Assembly (NCBI GenBank): GCA_038277395.1
Contig: CM076191.1
Span: 26,999,373-27,063,372 of the forward strand
Direction: 5' to 3'
Source: Dryocosmus kuriphilus
Lineage: Eukaryota; Arthropoda; Insecta; Hymenoptera; Cynipidae
Length of the DNA stretch: 64,000 nt
Each line of letters starts with the position of its first letter. The stretch's first letter is position 1. Under the pieces are notes generated by a model, which saw nothing but the letters and a program-made list of their open reading frames with translations, did no database searches and was not told the origin of the DNA. Below are positions 44,236-56,421 of this stretch, piece by piece. A program made the translations under genes and the position numbers.

Positions 44236-46735
44236 TTCCCAATAATTATCATATAATTATTTTCAAGCATTGTAGAAAAAGTTTCGTCATTATCATCCTT
44301 ATTTAATTAATAAATTTAGCACTTAAACTGTAAAAGACTTAGCAACTCTACAAAAAAATGTCAGTAGCATATTATAGAAGTTAGGTTAGATTGAGGTTAT
44401 GAACACATAGTCTTGCAATTTTCACATTATTCATGATTCTTTTTGCGGAATTTCCAATTCATTTGATCAAATTGCTTCTTCCTGAATTTCAGAAGTAATT
44501 TCGAGACCGAAAATAAAAGTGAAATTACATTTTTGAGAGAACGCTTCGTAGACCTGTCACTTTTGAAAAAGTCATATGAGTGCCGTTTCTTGGATTCTCC
44601 TCATGTACAATTTCTGCATATAGGTTTGGTGGCAATGTAATAAACATGTAGTCCCTTCATATGTTTCATTATTGTATTGAATATTGATAATGTAAATATT
44701 TTCTTAATTACATAATAGACCTATTTCTCTTATTTCGAACATTATTTACTATGAAAATTTAAATTTACCGCCATAACTATCTACATTTACTATAATCAGA
44801 GATGATTTTGTATTTCCTGGCCAATTTAGGTAGAGTTTAAATACTTTTGTACAAAGATATTAGAAACATTGAAACATTTCAATTTCGGTCTCTATGTAAA
44901 TATGGGTCGGCAGGGAAAAGTGAGACAATTTTGAAAACGAAACTTTTCCCTAAGTATAAACGAAAGAAAAATTAACTGTCCCATTGGGCAGAAACAAAAA
45001 AAAAATTAGGCACGATGTTGCTCTTGTAAGAAAGTAAAACAAAAACAAAAACATGAAAATTTCAAAACTTGTCAAGATTTTCTTTTTCATTTCTTAATAA
45101 TAACCTTGCCAAGTTTTCAAATTTTCCTTGTCTTCTTTTTCCTACTTTCAACCACAATAATATGTTACTAAACTAAACAATATGCTAGAGAAAAAAATAT
45201 TATTCAACTTTGGCAACATATTATTGTTAAAAAGGGAAAAAACGGACAAAAAAATTTGAAAACTGAGCGAAACTATTATTGAGAAGTGAAAAAAAGTCGC
45301 CAAGTTTTCAAATTTTTATGTCTTTGTTTTTTTAAGTTTTCTTATAACAAGAACATCTTGCCGAAGTTTCATAATTACTTCTCTCTAGCATATTTTTAGT
45401 TTCTATACAATTTTGTTAATTGAATGAATGGAACAGAATTTTGTCAATTGAATGAATGGAACAGTTCATATTCCGTACAATTACTTGGAAAGATTTGATT
45501 TTACAAACTGTGTTGAAATTTTTTGAATCGAAGATGTTTTTGGTGAGACTTCATATTTTTTTTAATGTTTGTTAAATTCAATTTATTATTGAAATGTTAT
45601 ACTCAACAAAATATAATGCACATAACTGTCAATTGCATATGAAAAATGCTGAAAGTTCGGTAAAAATTTAGTTTAAAACTGTAGATTGTAGGCCTACTTA
45701 ATTACTTAAAATCATACATTTTTCCTGTCTCCGAAATCTGAACAATACAGTTTCACAAATATTGTTAATACATACGGGTAGAAGTAATTTTTTGGCGATT
45801 CTTTATTAGGTCAAAAAGATTTTATGCAAATCGGTGAAGTATTTACCGGAGATACCCACAATGCATGCACCACTATACTTGTGTTCCTTCGACGTAATAT
45901 ACATATAAAAGAAATAAAATAATTTTTAAGTAATAATAAAATTAAAACCCTTCCCAAACTTTTAGGGATCTTTTGTTGTTTTCGAGAAAAATTCGAAAAC
46001 TCGATTTTATTAGAAAAAATTCTGCTGGCTACAAAAATAGTTAAGTCCGTATAAAAGTTACAGAGTGTCTTCCTTATGTAAGTCAGATTAATAAAAACAA
46101 TCGAAAAAAGATAAGTATGAGTTTTTTGAGAAAATAAACTTTTTATATTTTTAGAGAAAGCCGCCGCCATTTTGTTTACTTTAAACCTTTTTTAATTTTT
46201 CTCGCAGCAGATTTTGAAACAGGACGATAAAGGAAACTGAAGAAAACCCTAAATATCTCTTCTACGTCAAGGTTATACAGTTTTAAAGGAAAAAATCGTA
46301 TTTTTTTTCGAGAAACCCAATTCAAAATTCAAATACCCATGACTTCGTATAAATTTTGTTTTGCATTGGAAAAAATACATATCACCTGTTGTCCTCCCAA
46401 AAATAACATATTTCGTCAACAGTAGATTCTGCAACTTGAAGACTGAAGTAGACTTGCCTGATTTGAAATCTAATCTTCGAGTCTTGTGAGCATTGATATA
46501 AGGCTACGAAAACGGTTGGTTTTTTTTTTTCTGAGCAAGATTGTGAAACAGGTGGTAGTAAAGACGCGTTTACTGGTTTGACATATGTTAATTTAAATAC
46601 ACAGTAAATTAAGTACTATGGAATTGTACTTCTACCCAATCGACGAAGCTCATCTTTAGCTCAATTGAGAAGTAAGATAAGCTAACAATAGGACAATGGA
46701 ACGAATTCAAAATCCATAAAAACAGAGTCCTTTTT
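44236..46735. other. AT-rich intergenic stretch
   Basis: No supported gene. There is a two-copy 26-bp direct repeat near 45418-45465 ('ttgaatgaatggaacag') and a loose inverted arrangement of 'aagttttcaaattt' motifs at 45050-45320. The minus-strand open frame at 45811-46170 is AT-driven and has no domain. Confidence 0.5.
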
Positions 46736-47760
46736 ACATTCTCATCTCTCAATGAAAAGGTATTAGGTTTATGTGAAAACTGACTTTCGCGAATTTCATG
46801 AAATCTCCACGTTTCGTGACCCCCTGAATCCGAAAAAAAAAAAAACGGTTTTTACGACGGCGTCTGTCTGTCTGTTGTTGTCGTTGTCGTTGTCGGAGCC
46901 TGTTCCCACGATAACTTTCGAAGGAATAATCGGATTGGATTGCGCTTTGCCAAACTTCTTCAGGGTACAAAAAGAAAGGACGAGTTCGTTAACCAGAAAC
47001 TTTTGACCAACGGTTATGGTTTTATCCATCAAAAACGGTTTCCACAAAATCAAAATATCCATTTTCCGGCTAAACTTAAGGTACGCAAAATATGTATATA
47101 GCTTAAATTGTTCACCTTAAAAAAATCTACAAATTTTGTCTGAACTGTTTTTTGATAAAATACACGGTTTTAGTGTTAATCGAGAAAACGTTATTAAAAA
47201 TGAATAACTGTGGTTTCCCGACAAAGTATTCAAAATGCGAAAAAATGATAATAAACAAAGTTGTTTAGCTCAAAAAGATCTACAAATTTTATTTCAACCA
47301 TTTTTTCATAAAATGCACTATTTTTGTTTTAATCGGAAAAACGTTATTAAAACAAAAATTCAAATTTCCCGCCAAAATATTAAAGGCACGGAAAAAAATG
47401 GTACAGTGAGACCTCGTTCGTGTCGCACTCGTTCCTGTCGCTTTCGCCTTCGTGTCGTGGTCACGTGACCCCTCAAAACCTCGCTCGTAACGCGGAAATT
47501 ACGTCAAATAGTTGCGCGCGCACCACAATCCAGTGCTGTTCCTACCGGTGTCTAGTCATGTCTAGTACATAACAGTGATATGTGAGTACGCCCCTGAAAT
47601 GACCGGAAGTGAAGTTTGAGACACAAGCGAGGTTCCCGGTCCCAAGTATGCGACACGAAAGAGGTCCCACTGTAATGAGCTAAGTTGGTCACCTTAAAAA
47701 GATCTACAAATTTGCTTCAGACTGTTTTTTGATCCAGCGCATAGTTTATTCAGGAAACGT
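46736..47760 (+). repeat. Dispersed repeat family A, copy 1 (interrupted by a pogo-like MITE)
   Basis: Starts CATTCTCATCTCTCAATG and contains 'gaatttcatgaaatctccac', a GTC/GTT-rich tract ('gtctgtctgttgttgtcg'), 'gataactttcgaagga' and a series of ~150-bp units with 'aaaaagatctacaaatt'. Other copies: 47960-48061 (fragment), 49100-50135 (inverted), 58672-59780. Unclassified. Confidence 0.8.
47404..47672. mobile_element. pogo-like MITE, TSD TA
   Basis: Ends CAGTGAGACCTCGTTCGTGT and its inverted partner (TGCGACACGAAAGAGGTCCC, ending ACTG). TA flanks at 47402-47403 and 47673-47674. CAGTG-ACCTCG ends with a TA duplication are characteristic of pogo/Tigger-type elements. It is 269 bp with no coding capacity and is inserted in repeat family A. 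Confidence 0.85.
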
Positions 47761-47959
47761 ATAATAGTTGATTTAATCAAAAAATACATTACTATAAATG
47801 TAATAAGAAAGTTAGTAAAGGTGATTTAAAAATCTGCCCGCTACTCAGGCGCATTCTCATCACACTTCTCGCTCTTCGCACTCGATTAAAATATATCAAA
47901 AACGTGAATTTTTAAAAAAAATGTACATAGTTTGGCTGAAAACTGCAATTTTTATTATT

Positions 47960-48061
47960 ACATTCTCATCTCTCAATGGGAAGGTATTAGTTTTATGTAA
48001 AACCTGACTTTCGCGAATTTCATGAAATCTCCACGTTTCGTGACCCCCTGAATCCGAAAAA
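47960..48061 (+). repeat. Repeat family A, 5' fragment
   Basis: Matches the first ~100 bases of 46736-47760, then breaks directly into the dispersed repeat shared with 13708. Confidence 0.85.
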
Positions 48062-48205
48062 ACATATGATTTTAGTAGCATAATGTAGAATGAAAGATGT
48101 TATACGATTTCGAAATTCTTTTATAAGCATCATTAACAAAGCAACGTAAATAGAGAACGAAACAATTCTCGAACGCCAAGCCGTCGCGGTAGTGGTGGAA
48201 GTCAT
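48062..48205. repeat. Dispersed repeat, copy 2 (see 13708-13895)
   Basis: Same order of motifs as copy 1 ('catatgattttagtag' to 'gccgtcgcggt'). Confidence 0.65.
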
Positions 48206-48296
48206 CGCTGCCCGTGCGCTGCCCGCAAAAGGAACACGAGTACATACGAACCTAACTTGTTTACCTTTCATGTGCGTTTCGCAAACTCGATAAGAC

Positions 48297-48304
48297 ATTC
48301 ACTG
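48297..48304. repeat. TSD ATTCACTG of the hAT MITE (left; right copy 49007-49014)
   Basis: Perfect 8-bp duplication on both sides of 48305-49006. Confidence 0.95.
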
Positions 48305-49006
48305 CAGGGTTGCCAGTATTGGCGATTTGTCGCCAAATTGGCGATTTTTCTTACAGATGCGGCGACCAATTTTCAGGTTTGGCGATTGGCGACAAAATTG
48401 GCGCGATTTTCAGTTGGCTACTTAGGGCGACAGTTGAAAGAATAATATATAATTATGGCCTTCCCACGGCTGTGCGTACGGGCAGCAGCAGGCAGCCTGC
48501 CTGCTGAGAAAGTCCATAAGAGTGAAAAAGACGGACCGTTATAGTTGTTTTCTATCTCTTTCACTCTTGTGGACTTTCTGCAGGCAGTGAGGCAGGCTGC
48601 CTGCCTCTGATCATGGCTTTTTCTTGAGGATGCTAGGACCCTAATATGTCAATCTACTTATACACGGGGTTGAGACAACCAACCAGCTGAGAACAGATCA
48701 TGTCTCCTAAATTTTATATTACCTAATCACTGGTACTCTTAGGAAAGTTTAAACTAATAGCAAAGTTCTTGAAGTACATCTTAATTAAAAATTTATTTTG
48801 ATAAAGTAAACATAAAATTGTTTTAAATTGAAGCATTTTTATCAATAAACAAAATAGAAATTAGTTTGATTAAATATTGTTTGAAACGAAATAGGTTATC
48901 TATTATGCGATTTAAAATTCCCGCTAAGTTGGCGACTTCTGACGACATTTTGGCGATTTCTCTCTCAGCGGATAGCGACAATCGTTGATTTTTCCTGGCA
49001 ACCCTG
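48305..49006. mobile_element. hAT non-autonomous element, 8-bp TSD
   Basis: Ends CAGGGTTGCCAG and CTGGCAACCCTG. Subterminal regions repeat 'ttggcgattt' and 'ggcgac' in both orientations. The 8-bp TSD and CAGGG termini identify a hAT MITE. No transposase. It contains a separate palindrome at 48482-48607. Confidence 0.93.
48482..48607. repeat. Palindrome nested in the hAT MITE
   Basis: 'caggcagcctgcctgctgag' and 'aaagtccataagagtgaaaa' are inverted as 'tttcactcttgtggactttc' and 'ggcaggctgcctgcctc', with a ~30-base loop. It may be a smaller element inserted in the MITE. Confidence 0.75.
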
Positions 49007-49099
49007 ATTCACTGACCAACCAAGATCGTTGCAGAATCCGGATGTCTAGTGTAATTTCGATATCTTCTAATTATGAATATACTCACTCGACTCAAAAGT

Positions 49100-50135
49100 T
49101 TCATAAGTTTCCCTCGTTTGAAACGCAGTATGAGCGCGCCTAGGGCGCGCGTCTGTTGGCACTCGCGCTTCGCGCTCGATAGATTATTCACCTCGCGCTC
49201 CGCGCTCGGTGTTTATGGGATCATATCAACCTTTAAATTAAAAATTACAAAAGAAATTATTTTACTTAAGGCTCTATCGCCCTTAAGAAATACATTCTCA
49301 TCATGACACTCGCGCTTCGCGCTCGACAATTACATTTTTTTGAAACACATTGTAGATTGGTAAAGTTTTTTAGTGATTTTCCAAATTTTCACAATACATG
49401 ATTTCGATTCTTAAAAGTAAAACGATGAGTCTTATAAGTAAATTTTGTAGCTCTTTCCAAGGTGAACAATTGTGCTTGTTAATATTTTCTCATATCTTGC
49501 ATAGTTTTGCTGAAAAGTGGTTTTCTTTATATTTCATAATATATTTCACGAATAACTCAAAAACTACGCGTCTGTTCAAAAAAATGGAAGAGAGCACATT
49601 TGTAGATCTTTTTGAGGCGAACAACTTTGTTTCTGATTATTTTTCCATATTTTGCATAGTTTCGCGGAAAATTTGAAATTTTTTATTTTGAATAACGTTT
49701 TATCGATTAAAACAAAAACCGTGCATTTTATCAAAAAATGGTTAAAAACAAAATTTGTAGATTTTTTTGAGGTGAACAATTTTACTTTCTTACATTTTTC
49801 TTATATCTCTCATAGTTTAGCCGGAAAATGGACTTTTTGATTTTGTGAAAACCGTTTTTAATGGATAAAACCATAACCGTTGGTCAAAAACCGCTGGTTA
49901 AGGAACTCTTCCTTTCTTTTTACCCCTTAAAGAAGTATACCAAAGCGCACTCAAATCCGATTAGTCCTTCGAAAGTTATCGTGGGAACAGACTCCGACGA
50001 CAACGACAACAGACAGACACCGTCGTAAAAACCGTTTTTTTTGGGATTCAGGAGGTCGCAAAACGTGGAGATTTCATGAAATCCGCGAAAGTCAAATCTT
50101 GCATAAATCTAATACCTTCTCTGATGAGAATGTAA
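49100..50135 (-). repeat. Dispersed repeat family A, inverted copy
   Basis: Reverse complement of 58672-59780, including the 'gagcgcgaagcgcgag' palindromic motif, the ~150-bp 'atctacaaatttt' units and the terminal CATTCTCAT. Its CATTCTCAT end faces the provirus. Confidence 0.85.
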
Positions 50136-50887
50136 AAATTATGAAAACGCAAAGCCGAACTGAGAAATAAAAATAACAAACGTCTTTCACATACACAACC
50201 ATAATTTTCATATATGTTTACAACCCTGTGGACGCTAAATTTGAAGGCAATTTAAGGATATTTTCATAATTTTTACAAAATCGTGGTTCATGAATTCACT
50301 GAGATAAATTCCAACAAAATTATATAAAATCGAATAAATTCACCTAATCCAAGGTCCGCACATAATATTATATAATCACATTAATTTAAATTAAATTATA
50401 TTTAACATTTATAATAAATCTAAATAACGGCATATTCAACTTTATTAAAGTGTTTTTTTTTATACATAAATATAAAAACTTTTACTACTCCCATTTGTCA
50501 GAAATTTCACAGCGTTCGTTGCATCTGCTTTGAAAATCTGACCCGAAATATACGAGTATAGTGTGACATTATTTCGGAATTCTCTCGATATAAACCTGAA
50601 TGATTCAACCTTTGAACGAATTTATCTGAAAATTGTTTCTACCTCATCTCAAAATTCAAATCTAAAAATTCAGAGCTCCATTTTATGCTTTCATAGCTCA
50701 TTATTGGTGAATGATTTTTTAATAATTTTAAAATGAATTTTAAATGATGTTTCTCATGTGAAAGGAAAATATGTTTACTTCTCAATATTTGAAGCCCGAA
50801 ATTTTTTTTTATGTAATGAGTATTGATAAAAAGTACGAAAAGTAACTCATTTCATGTTCGTTTAAGGCAAAATAATTTTTTTGTTTC
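50136..50887. other. AT-rich spacer
   Basis: No gene, repeat or motif seen. Confidence 0.5.
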
Positions 50888-50891
50888 TTTG

Positions 50892-51096
50892 TGTTATGCG
50901 TAAAATGAAGAGATAAATTTTTTAAAATATCGCTGAGTCACCGGTTAGGTGCTCAGCTACTTTATTAGACAATTTAGGTGAAAGTACAAGTTTAGGAAAG
51001 GCGATTAGAACTGAGCTTGGTCGCTGGTGGCTCATATATATATATATATAGGCGTAGAGATTAGGCGGTGGGCGTATAATAGTGGGCCTCACAACA
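50892..51096 (-). repeat. Provirus 3' LTR
   Basis: About 205 bp. It differs from the other LTR by a longer (TA)n tract near 51035-51050 and a few substitutions. The env frame runs into it. Confidence 0.95.
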
Positions 51097-52783
51097 ACTT
51101 TGGTTTTTACACAGAAGAGACATAGTTTCGTCGGAATACAATTTTTTAAGCATTCAACGAGGCCTATTTTATGGGCTAAATAAAGAGATATTGCTACGAT
51201 TGAAGCGTAACCTAAATATAATAACCATTCAAGACTGGTTTCTTTCCAAGTCCTAATCCTTCTTCGAGTAGATATGTTACTCAGTATGTTCTCTGTATCG
51301 TTTAAACTTAATTTAGCTTTGTGCAATTCGTTGTTATCTATTAATTTCGGTAATTGAATAAATTGTTTGCTTAATTGCTCTAAGTCTGTACTATCATGAT
51401 TAAGTTCATATGTAACATTCATCCATTCAATGTGTTCGAATCTTCGCTCAGTATTCAGGTACAATGTATCGTAGTTATTATAAATTTTGAAGTTTTCTCC
51501 TTTAATTACTTTTGGTTTGTTTATAACCTCATGCTTAACAAACTTGTCGCAACTTACGTCTAAATTTACATTCTTCAAGGGCACTATTATATAATCGTTC
51601 TGTATAGGGATAAACGTTTCTCTGTGTAACAAAAATGGGGACGTGCTGCATTTGGCTTCAGGGTTTCTTTTTAGTAAAGTTGCTTCGCAGGATTCGCTGT
51701 CTCCCAATAGTATATTAGGCTGGTTTCGTTTACATATTTTGTATTCAGAAATAGTTTTGCAAGAGTTGTCAGTCTTGGTAGTCGGAACGTACGAGTCTCT
51801 GTATTTGATTACATAGTCATAATTAGGGATCAAGGAAAAGTAAGCTTGTTGGAAAAGATGTGGGATAGGAATCAAATGTATTAACGCTTCTTTCTCTTTT
51901 TCCAATATTGGAGTTTCTAGGATATAGGTGAACAGTCCTTTAATTATCGACACAGATAGAGATCTAATATCAATCAAATATTGATAATTTTCTTCATCGT
52001 TGTCAAAATGGTAGCGAGTTCGTTGGGTTGTTTCGAATTCCTTGATTGTTTCTTTTAATATGGAAGGTTTAAGGATTTGTAGATGTACGATTCCGTGCTG
52101 CCGTCGTTTATGGCATTGATTGCCATATAAATGTCTTCGTTGGTCTCGTCTAATAGTACTGCTGCCAGAACCAGTTTACTATTGACAAAGTTATCCTTAA
52201 TTGAACGGTTTATTCCACTACTGAAGTTTCTGGCGATTTCTCGTTCTTGGTTCTCTTGCTGGATCAGTGAAGCGTGGTTCGTTGACGAAGAGTCCAAAAT
52301 CAGTTTCAAGATCTTGGTGTGGTTGGTTAGGACTGAAGCTACCTTTTTATTATCTTTATAAAGATTGTCGAACTCATTGTTAATTTGGTTGAGATCTTCT
52401 TCGTTAAGTGTTCCGAATAAAGTTTTGGAAATGTCACCGACAAAGGTTGCTAGTCCGCGTTTGTGTCTTTTACCTAATAATTTGGAAAGAATATTATTTC
52501 TTGCCGTCATTCTGTTGTATCGTTTTCTAATTAAGGCTACTTCGTATTGGGGGGTGCAGTTTTTATTACAGGCTTGTTCTGCTAGCAGGATAGTGTTGTC
52601 TATTACTGCGATTCTATCTTCATTTTTGGCCATGTTGATACCGATCATCAACTTCGAGGTCTCATGAAAGAGATTTACCTTAGCTTCTTCTTCTACATAG
52701 ATGTTTCCCATGACGTCCAATATTGTGTAGTTGGCTCTAGTCGTTACTATGGCCAGGAGCAGGATTATCGTTGTCGGGATCAT
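50922..52783 (-). pseudogene. env: Envelope glycoprotein (baculovirus F-like), one frameshift
   Basis: Two open pieces, 52055-52783 and 50922-51977, are separated by a frameshift near 52090-52110. The first begins with a hydrophobic signal peptide (MIPTTIILLLAIVTT) and has a furin-type site RHKRG around residue 108, followed directly by a fusion-peptide-like stretch (GLATFVGDISKTLFG). The second has several Cys residues and NxT/S sites, then a C-terminal membrane anchor (WLLYLGYASIVAISLYLAH) and a short Cys-rich tail, and ends inside the 3' LTR. The layout matches errantivirus envelope proteins related to baculovirus F. TTTTTCAG lies directly before the ATG, consistent with the spliced env mRNA known in errantiviruses. 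The gene is broken as it stands. Confidence 0.9.
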
Positions 52784-52789
52784 CTGAAA

Positions 52790-53800
52790 AATACGGCATG
52801 CATTGATTTATATGTATCCTCTGAATTTTATCTTTATTTTTAATCTCTATGTTGTTGTTATCCAGAATTCTTAGTATTTCAAAGGGACCTTTCCATGATT
52901 TCTCCAATTTATTTAGTTTAGTATTATTCAGGATTTTAATTTTATCTCCTATTTTATAAATTGAGTGTTTTCTGCAATGTCAGCGTCTAATCTCTTTTTT
53001 GTTTTTTCAAGTTCCACTTGAATTCGTTCTTTTGATTTTCTGATAATCTCGTCGTGTTTTCGTTTCCATTTCCTTATGAGTTCCTGACGTGTAAGATTTG
53101 ACGAAGTTCTTACTGTAGATGGAATGTTGGGGTCTATCTCAAATGTGAGTTCGTAAGGGGTATAACCGGCCGTTTGGTTTGGGGTAGTATTTATAGTGAA
53201 GGTAATCATTTTCATATTCTCTCATCCCATTCCTTGTTGTTTTCTGCGATGCTAGTTTTTATGAGATTTACTAATGTGGAGTGCATGCGTTCGATATTTC
53301 CATTAGATTGAGGGTGGAAAGATGTGGTTTTTATGTGTTGGATGTTGAGTGCGTTCTCGAATTGTACCATTAGGTCCGAAAGGAAGTTTGTTCCTTGGTC
53401 TGTCAATATAGTTTTGGGAGCACCGAAGGTATATATGTAATGATCAATTAGTGCTTCAACTATAGAGTTGGAACTTTCTTCTTGTAGAGGTATTAAAACA
53501 ACGTACTTGGTGAGACGATCTTGGATACTTAGCACATATTTATTTCCTTTCTTGGTTTCGGGCAAGGGTCCAAAAATGTCTAAGGAAATTTTATCGTTGG
53601 GAGCGAGGGGAATATCAGGTATAATGCTTTCCGCTTGGTTTTTAATACGCGTTGTTTTTTGTAGTTGGCATATTGGGCAAGATTGAACAAATTTCTTAAT
53701 TTCATTATCCATCCCTAACCAAATGCCGATTTTTCTGGCTCTTTCGATGGTGTTCTTTTCACCTAGGTGAGTTGAATGGGCTTCAATCAGTATTTTCCTT
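52790..53800 (-). pseudogene. Integrase of the provirus, frameshifted
   Basis: The zinc-binding part (EAHSTH ... CPICQLQK) and the core lie in the 53212-53712 frame and its upstream extension. Catalytic residues are in LDIFGPL, TDQGTNF and QSNGNIERMH. At about 53213 the frame shifts to 52949-53215 (FTINTTPNQTAGYTPYEL, then a Lys-rich helix), and a further shift near 52950 leads to the C-terminal region (KSWKGPFEI), which ends next to the env start. Two frameshifts at least. Confidence 0.85.
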
Positions 53801-54177
53801 TTTCCTCATTATTTAGTTCTCATGTGGGTGAAAAACACATGTGAAAATTTAGGTGTAGGTAATAATTTGATAGGAACTCTACCATTTCTTGTATAAGTTC
53901 CTTCTCTAGAGGTGTGAACAATGGGTCTCCAAATAACAGTCTGACAATAATGGTGAGTTTCTTATTTTCGATTTTTTTAATGATCCAACAAAGCTTCCTG
54001 AGCCATTCTTCTTCATTAAATTTGGGCATCTCTTCTTTCTTTACCTTTTCCCAGAGTTTTCCTGCTGCGTTGGGTCTCGTTTTTACTTTTTCGCAGGTGG
54101 GGTTCAGTCTCCAGTTTATAAATTCGTCATACAGAGGTTTTCTTTCCGGTGTTGGTGTTTCGTGAGTTTCTTCATCG
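53801..54177 (-). pseudogene. Pol linker between RNase H and integrase, degraded
   Basis: A fragment at 53820-54029 (MPKFNEEEWLRKLCW, FGDPLFTPLEKEL) is in a different frame from the flanking RT and integrase. It corresponds to the variable connection region of Gypsy pol. Confidence 0.55.
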
Positions 54178-56421
54178 TTATCCTCTGCATTGTTTTCTAT
54201 CGGTAATTCCTTTGTCCTTTTTTGGGGTTTGGATTCTTTCCTCTTCTTTCAGTATTCTATCTTCTGTTATAACTGGCGTATCGAGGATCTCTATATGTGG
54301 TGGTTGCTTTTCCAATTCGTCGAGTAAATTCTCATCAATGTCTTCGTTCTGGTTTATTCCAGTTTCGGCTATGGCTTTTTCCAAAATATCGTGTATGGGA
54401 AATAGTCGTGATAAACAGTCAGCAACTTTGTTTTCTTTACCTTTCACGTATTCGATCTCGTAATCATATTCTTCCATTCTGAGTCTCCATCGTAGTAATC
54501 GGGAGCTAGGATCCTTTACATTGTGTAACCATACCAGCGCTCGATAATCTGTCTGGATTTTGAATCTATTTCCTAGAAGATACTGTCTTAACCTTTTCAT
54601 GGCCCAAACAATGGCCAACAGTTCTTTTTCCGATGTCGTATATTTTTCCTTCGCTTTATTGAGGGTTCTTGAGATAAAGAGACAAGGATGACCCTTTTGA
54701 CTTAATACCGCGCCGAGTCCTTGGTTAGATGCGTCGGTAGTCAACGTAAATTGTTCTTTGAAGTTTGGGAATTTAAGAACGGGTGCTGAGATTAACGCAT
54801 GTTTTAGGTCGAAGAATGCTTTCTCGCAGTCTATTGTCCAACCAAAGATTGTTTCTTTCTGAGTTAGTCGCGTTAATGGTCTGGCTATGCTGGAAAAGTG
54901 TTTTATGAATTTTCGATAATATCCAGCTAAGCCCAAAAAGGATTGTACATCTTTTACGGTTTTTAATTCTCTAAAATTTTTAATGGAACTGAGTTTTTCA
55001 GGATTAGGTTTAACTCCGTTTTTAGTTATAATGTGACCCAAGTATTCAAGTTCAGGTTTGAGGTATTCACATTTGCTGGGTTCTAGGCGTAGACCTAAAG
55101 TCTGGATTCTTTGTAATATTTCTTCTAAATTTTGATTGTGTTGTTCTATTGTTTCTCCAAAGATTACAATGTCATCTATGTAGGCAAAACATTTATTTCC
55201 TATTAATCCTCTGAATGCGTTATCCATCATTCTTTGGAAAGTTGCAGGAGCATTCTTCAAGTCGAAGGGCATTCTATTATATTCGAAGTGACCTTGTGAT
55301 GTAGAAAATGCGGTGTACTTTTTGTCCTGTTCCTTCATAGGGATTTGGTGGAATCCTGCTGAAAGATCAAAGGCCGAAAAGAACTTTGCTCTTCCCAATT
55401 GGTCAAGAATATCGTCTATGACGGGTAGCGGATACGCATCCTGGTCTGTGTCTTCGTTTATTTTTCTGTAGTCTATAACCATACGCAACTTGTTACCTTT
55501 TTTAGGGACTACCCAAAGTGGTGAGCTATAGGGAGATTGTGATTCTCTAACAATTCCCTTTTTAAGTAATCTCTCCGTTTCTTGCAGAGTGAATTCTTTG
55601 TGTTTTACTGGTAATTTATGTGATCTTAAATTTACAATTTTTCCTGATTTCAATATTATTTCACATTCAGTTAGGTTTGTACAGGGTAGAGGTTCAGTGT
55701 CCAGTGAGAATACTTCTTGATATTTCGATATCAGTTTTTCGACGAAGCATCTATGTTCTTGTTCCAAATGATTTATTTTGGAGAGCTCTAGGATTTTCTG
55801 AACACGGGACCACACATCATTCCCTCCTTTTTGCTGATTTACGTCTCGAGAATTTATTGTTAGAATAGATTCGTATTTAATTTGTGATATTACAGATTGT
55901 GGTTCTGTGGAGTGATTAAGGATTGGGATTTTAGCGTATCCGTTTTGTATTATATATATAACATCTGGGATGTTCTTTTAATCAAAAATTAGAATGTCTT
56001 GGTTTTGATCCTCGGTGATAATGTTACAAATTTTTTCAGATTTCGCTGGTACGAATTCTCCGTCGTTATGTAAAGGCAGTTTAACTTTATCTAATATTAA
56101 ATAATCGGGTGTTATTGCATATCTTTCATGTTTTGAGAAAGATTTCAATCCAATGATTCCTTCTTCTGGTAGTGGGAAGTTGTTTGGGATTACGTGGAAT
56201 GTGTGTTCTTTGCCGAGGAAATTTAAAGTGACTATTTCGGTCGAGGTATGCTCGTCTCTTCCCATTATGAATTTTTTAAGATGTTTACTTCTATTGTCTT
56301 GATCGTCGATGACACTTTCCTTAATGAGATTGATTGCTGCGCCTGAGTCTACCAATAATTTGTAGCTTCCTGTTCTTCGTTTTGCTCGTATGGATCTGAG
56401 TCTTCCGCATACGGCAGACAC
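54178..56421 (-). pseudogene. pol: Protease-reverse transcriptase-RNase H of the provirus
   Basis: The protease (LLVDSGAAINLI) opens at about 56421, overlapping the end of gag in another frame. This fits the usual -1 frameshift between gag and pol in these elements. An in-frame TAA at 55978-55980 interrupts the link to RT. RT then runs to 54178 without a break: PVKHKEFTLQETERLL, LRMVIDYRKIN, FSAFDLSAGFHQI, and the active-site YIDDIVIFGE. RNase H follows (TTDASNQGLGAVLSQ, STSEKELLAIVWAMKR-type region written TTSEKELLAIVWAMKR). The sequence ends in an acidic/Lys-rich linker. Confidence 0.92.

Noticed and set aside
45811..46170. 119-codon minus-strand frame
   Set aside because: AT-driven composition, no recognisable motif, no supporting context.
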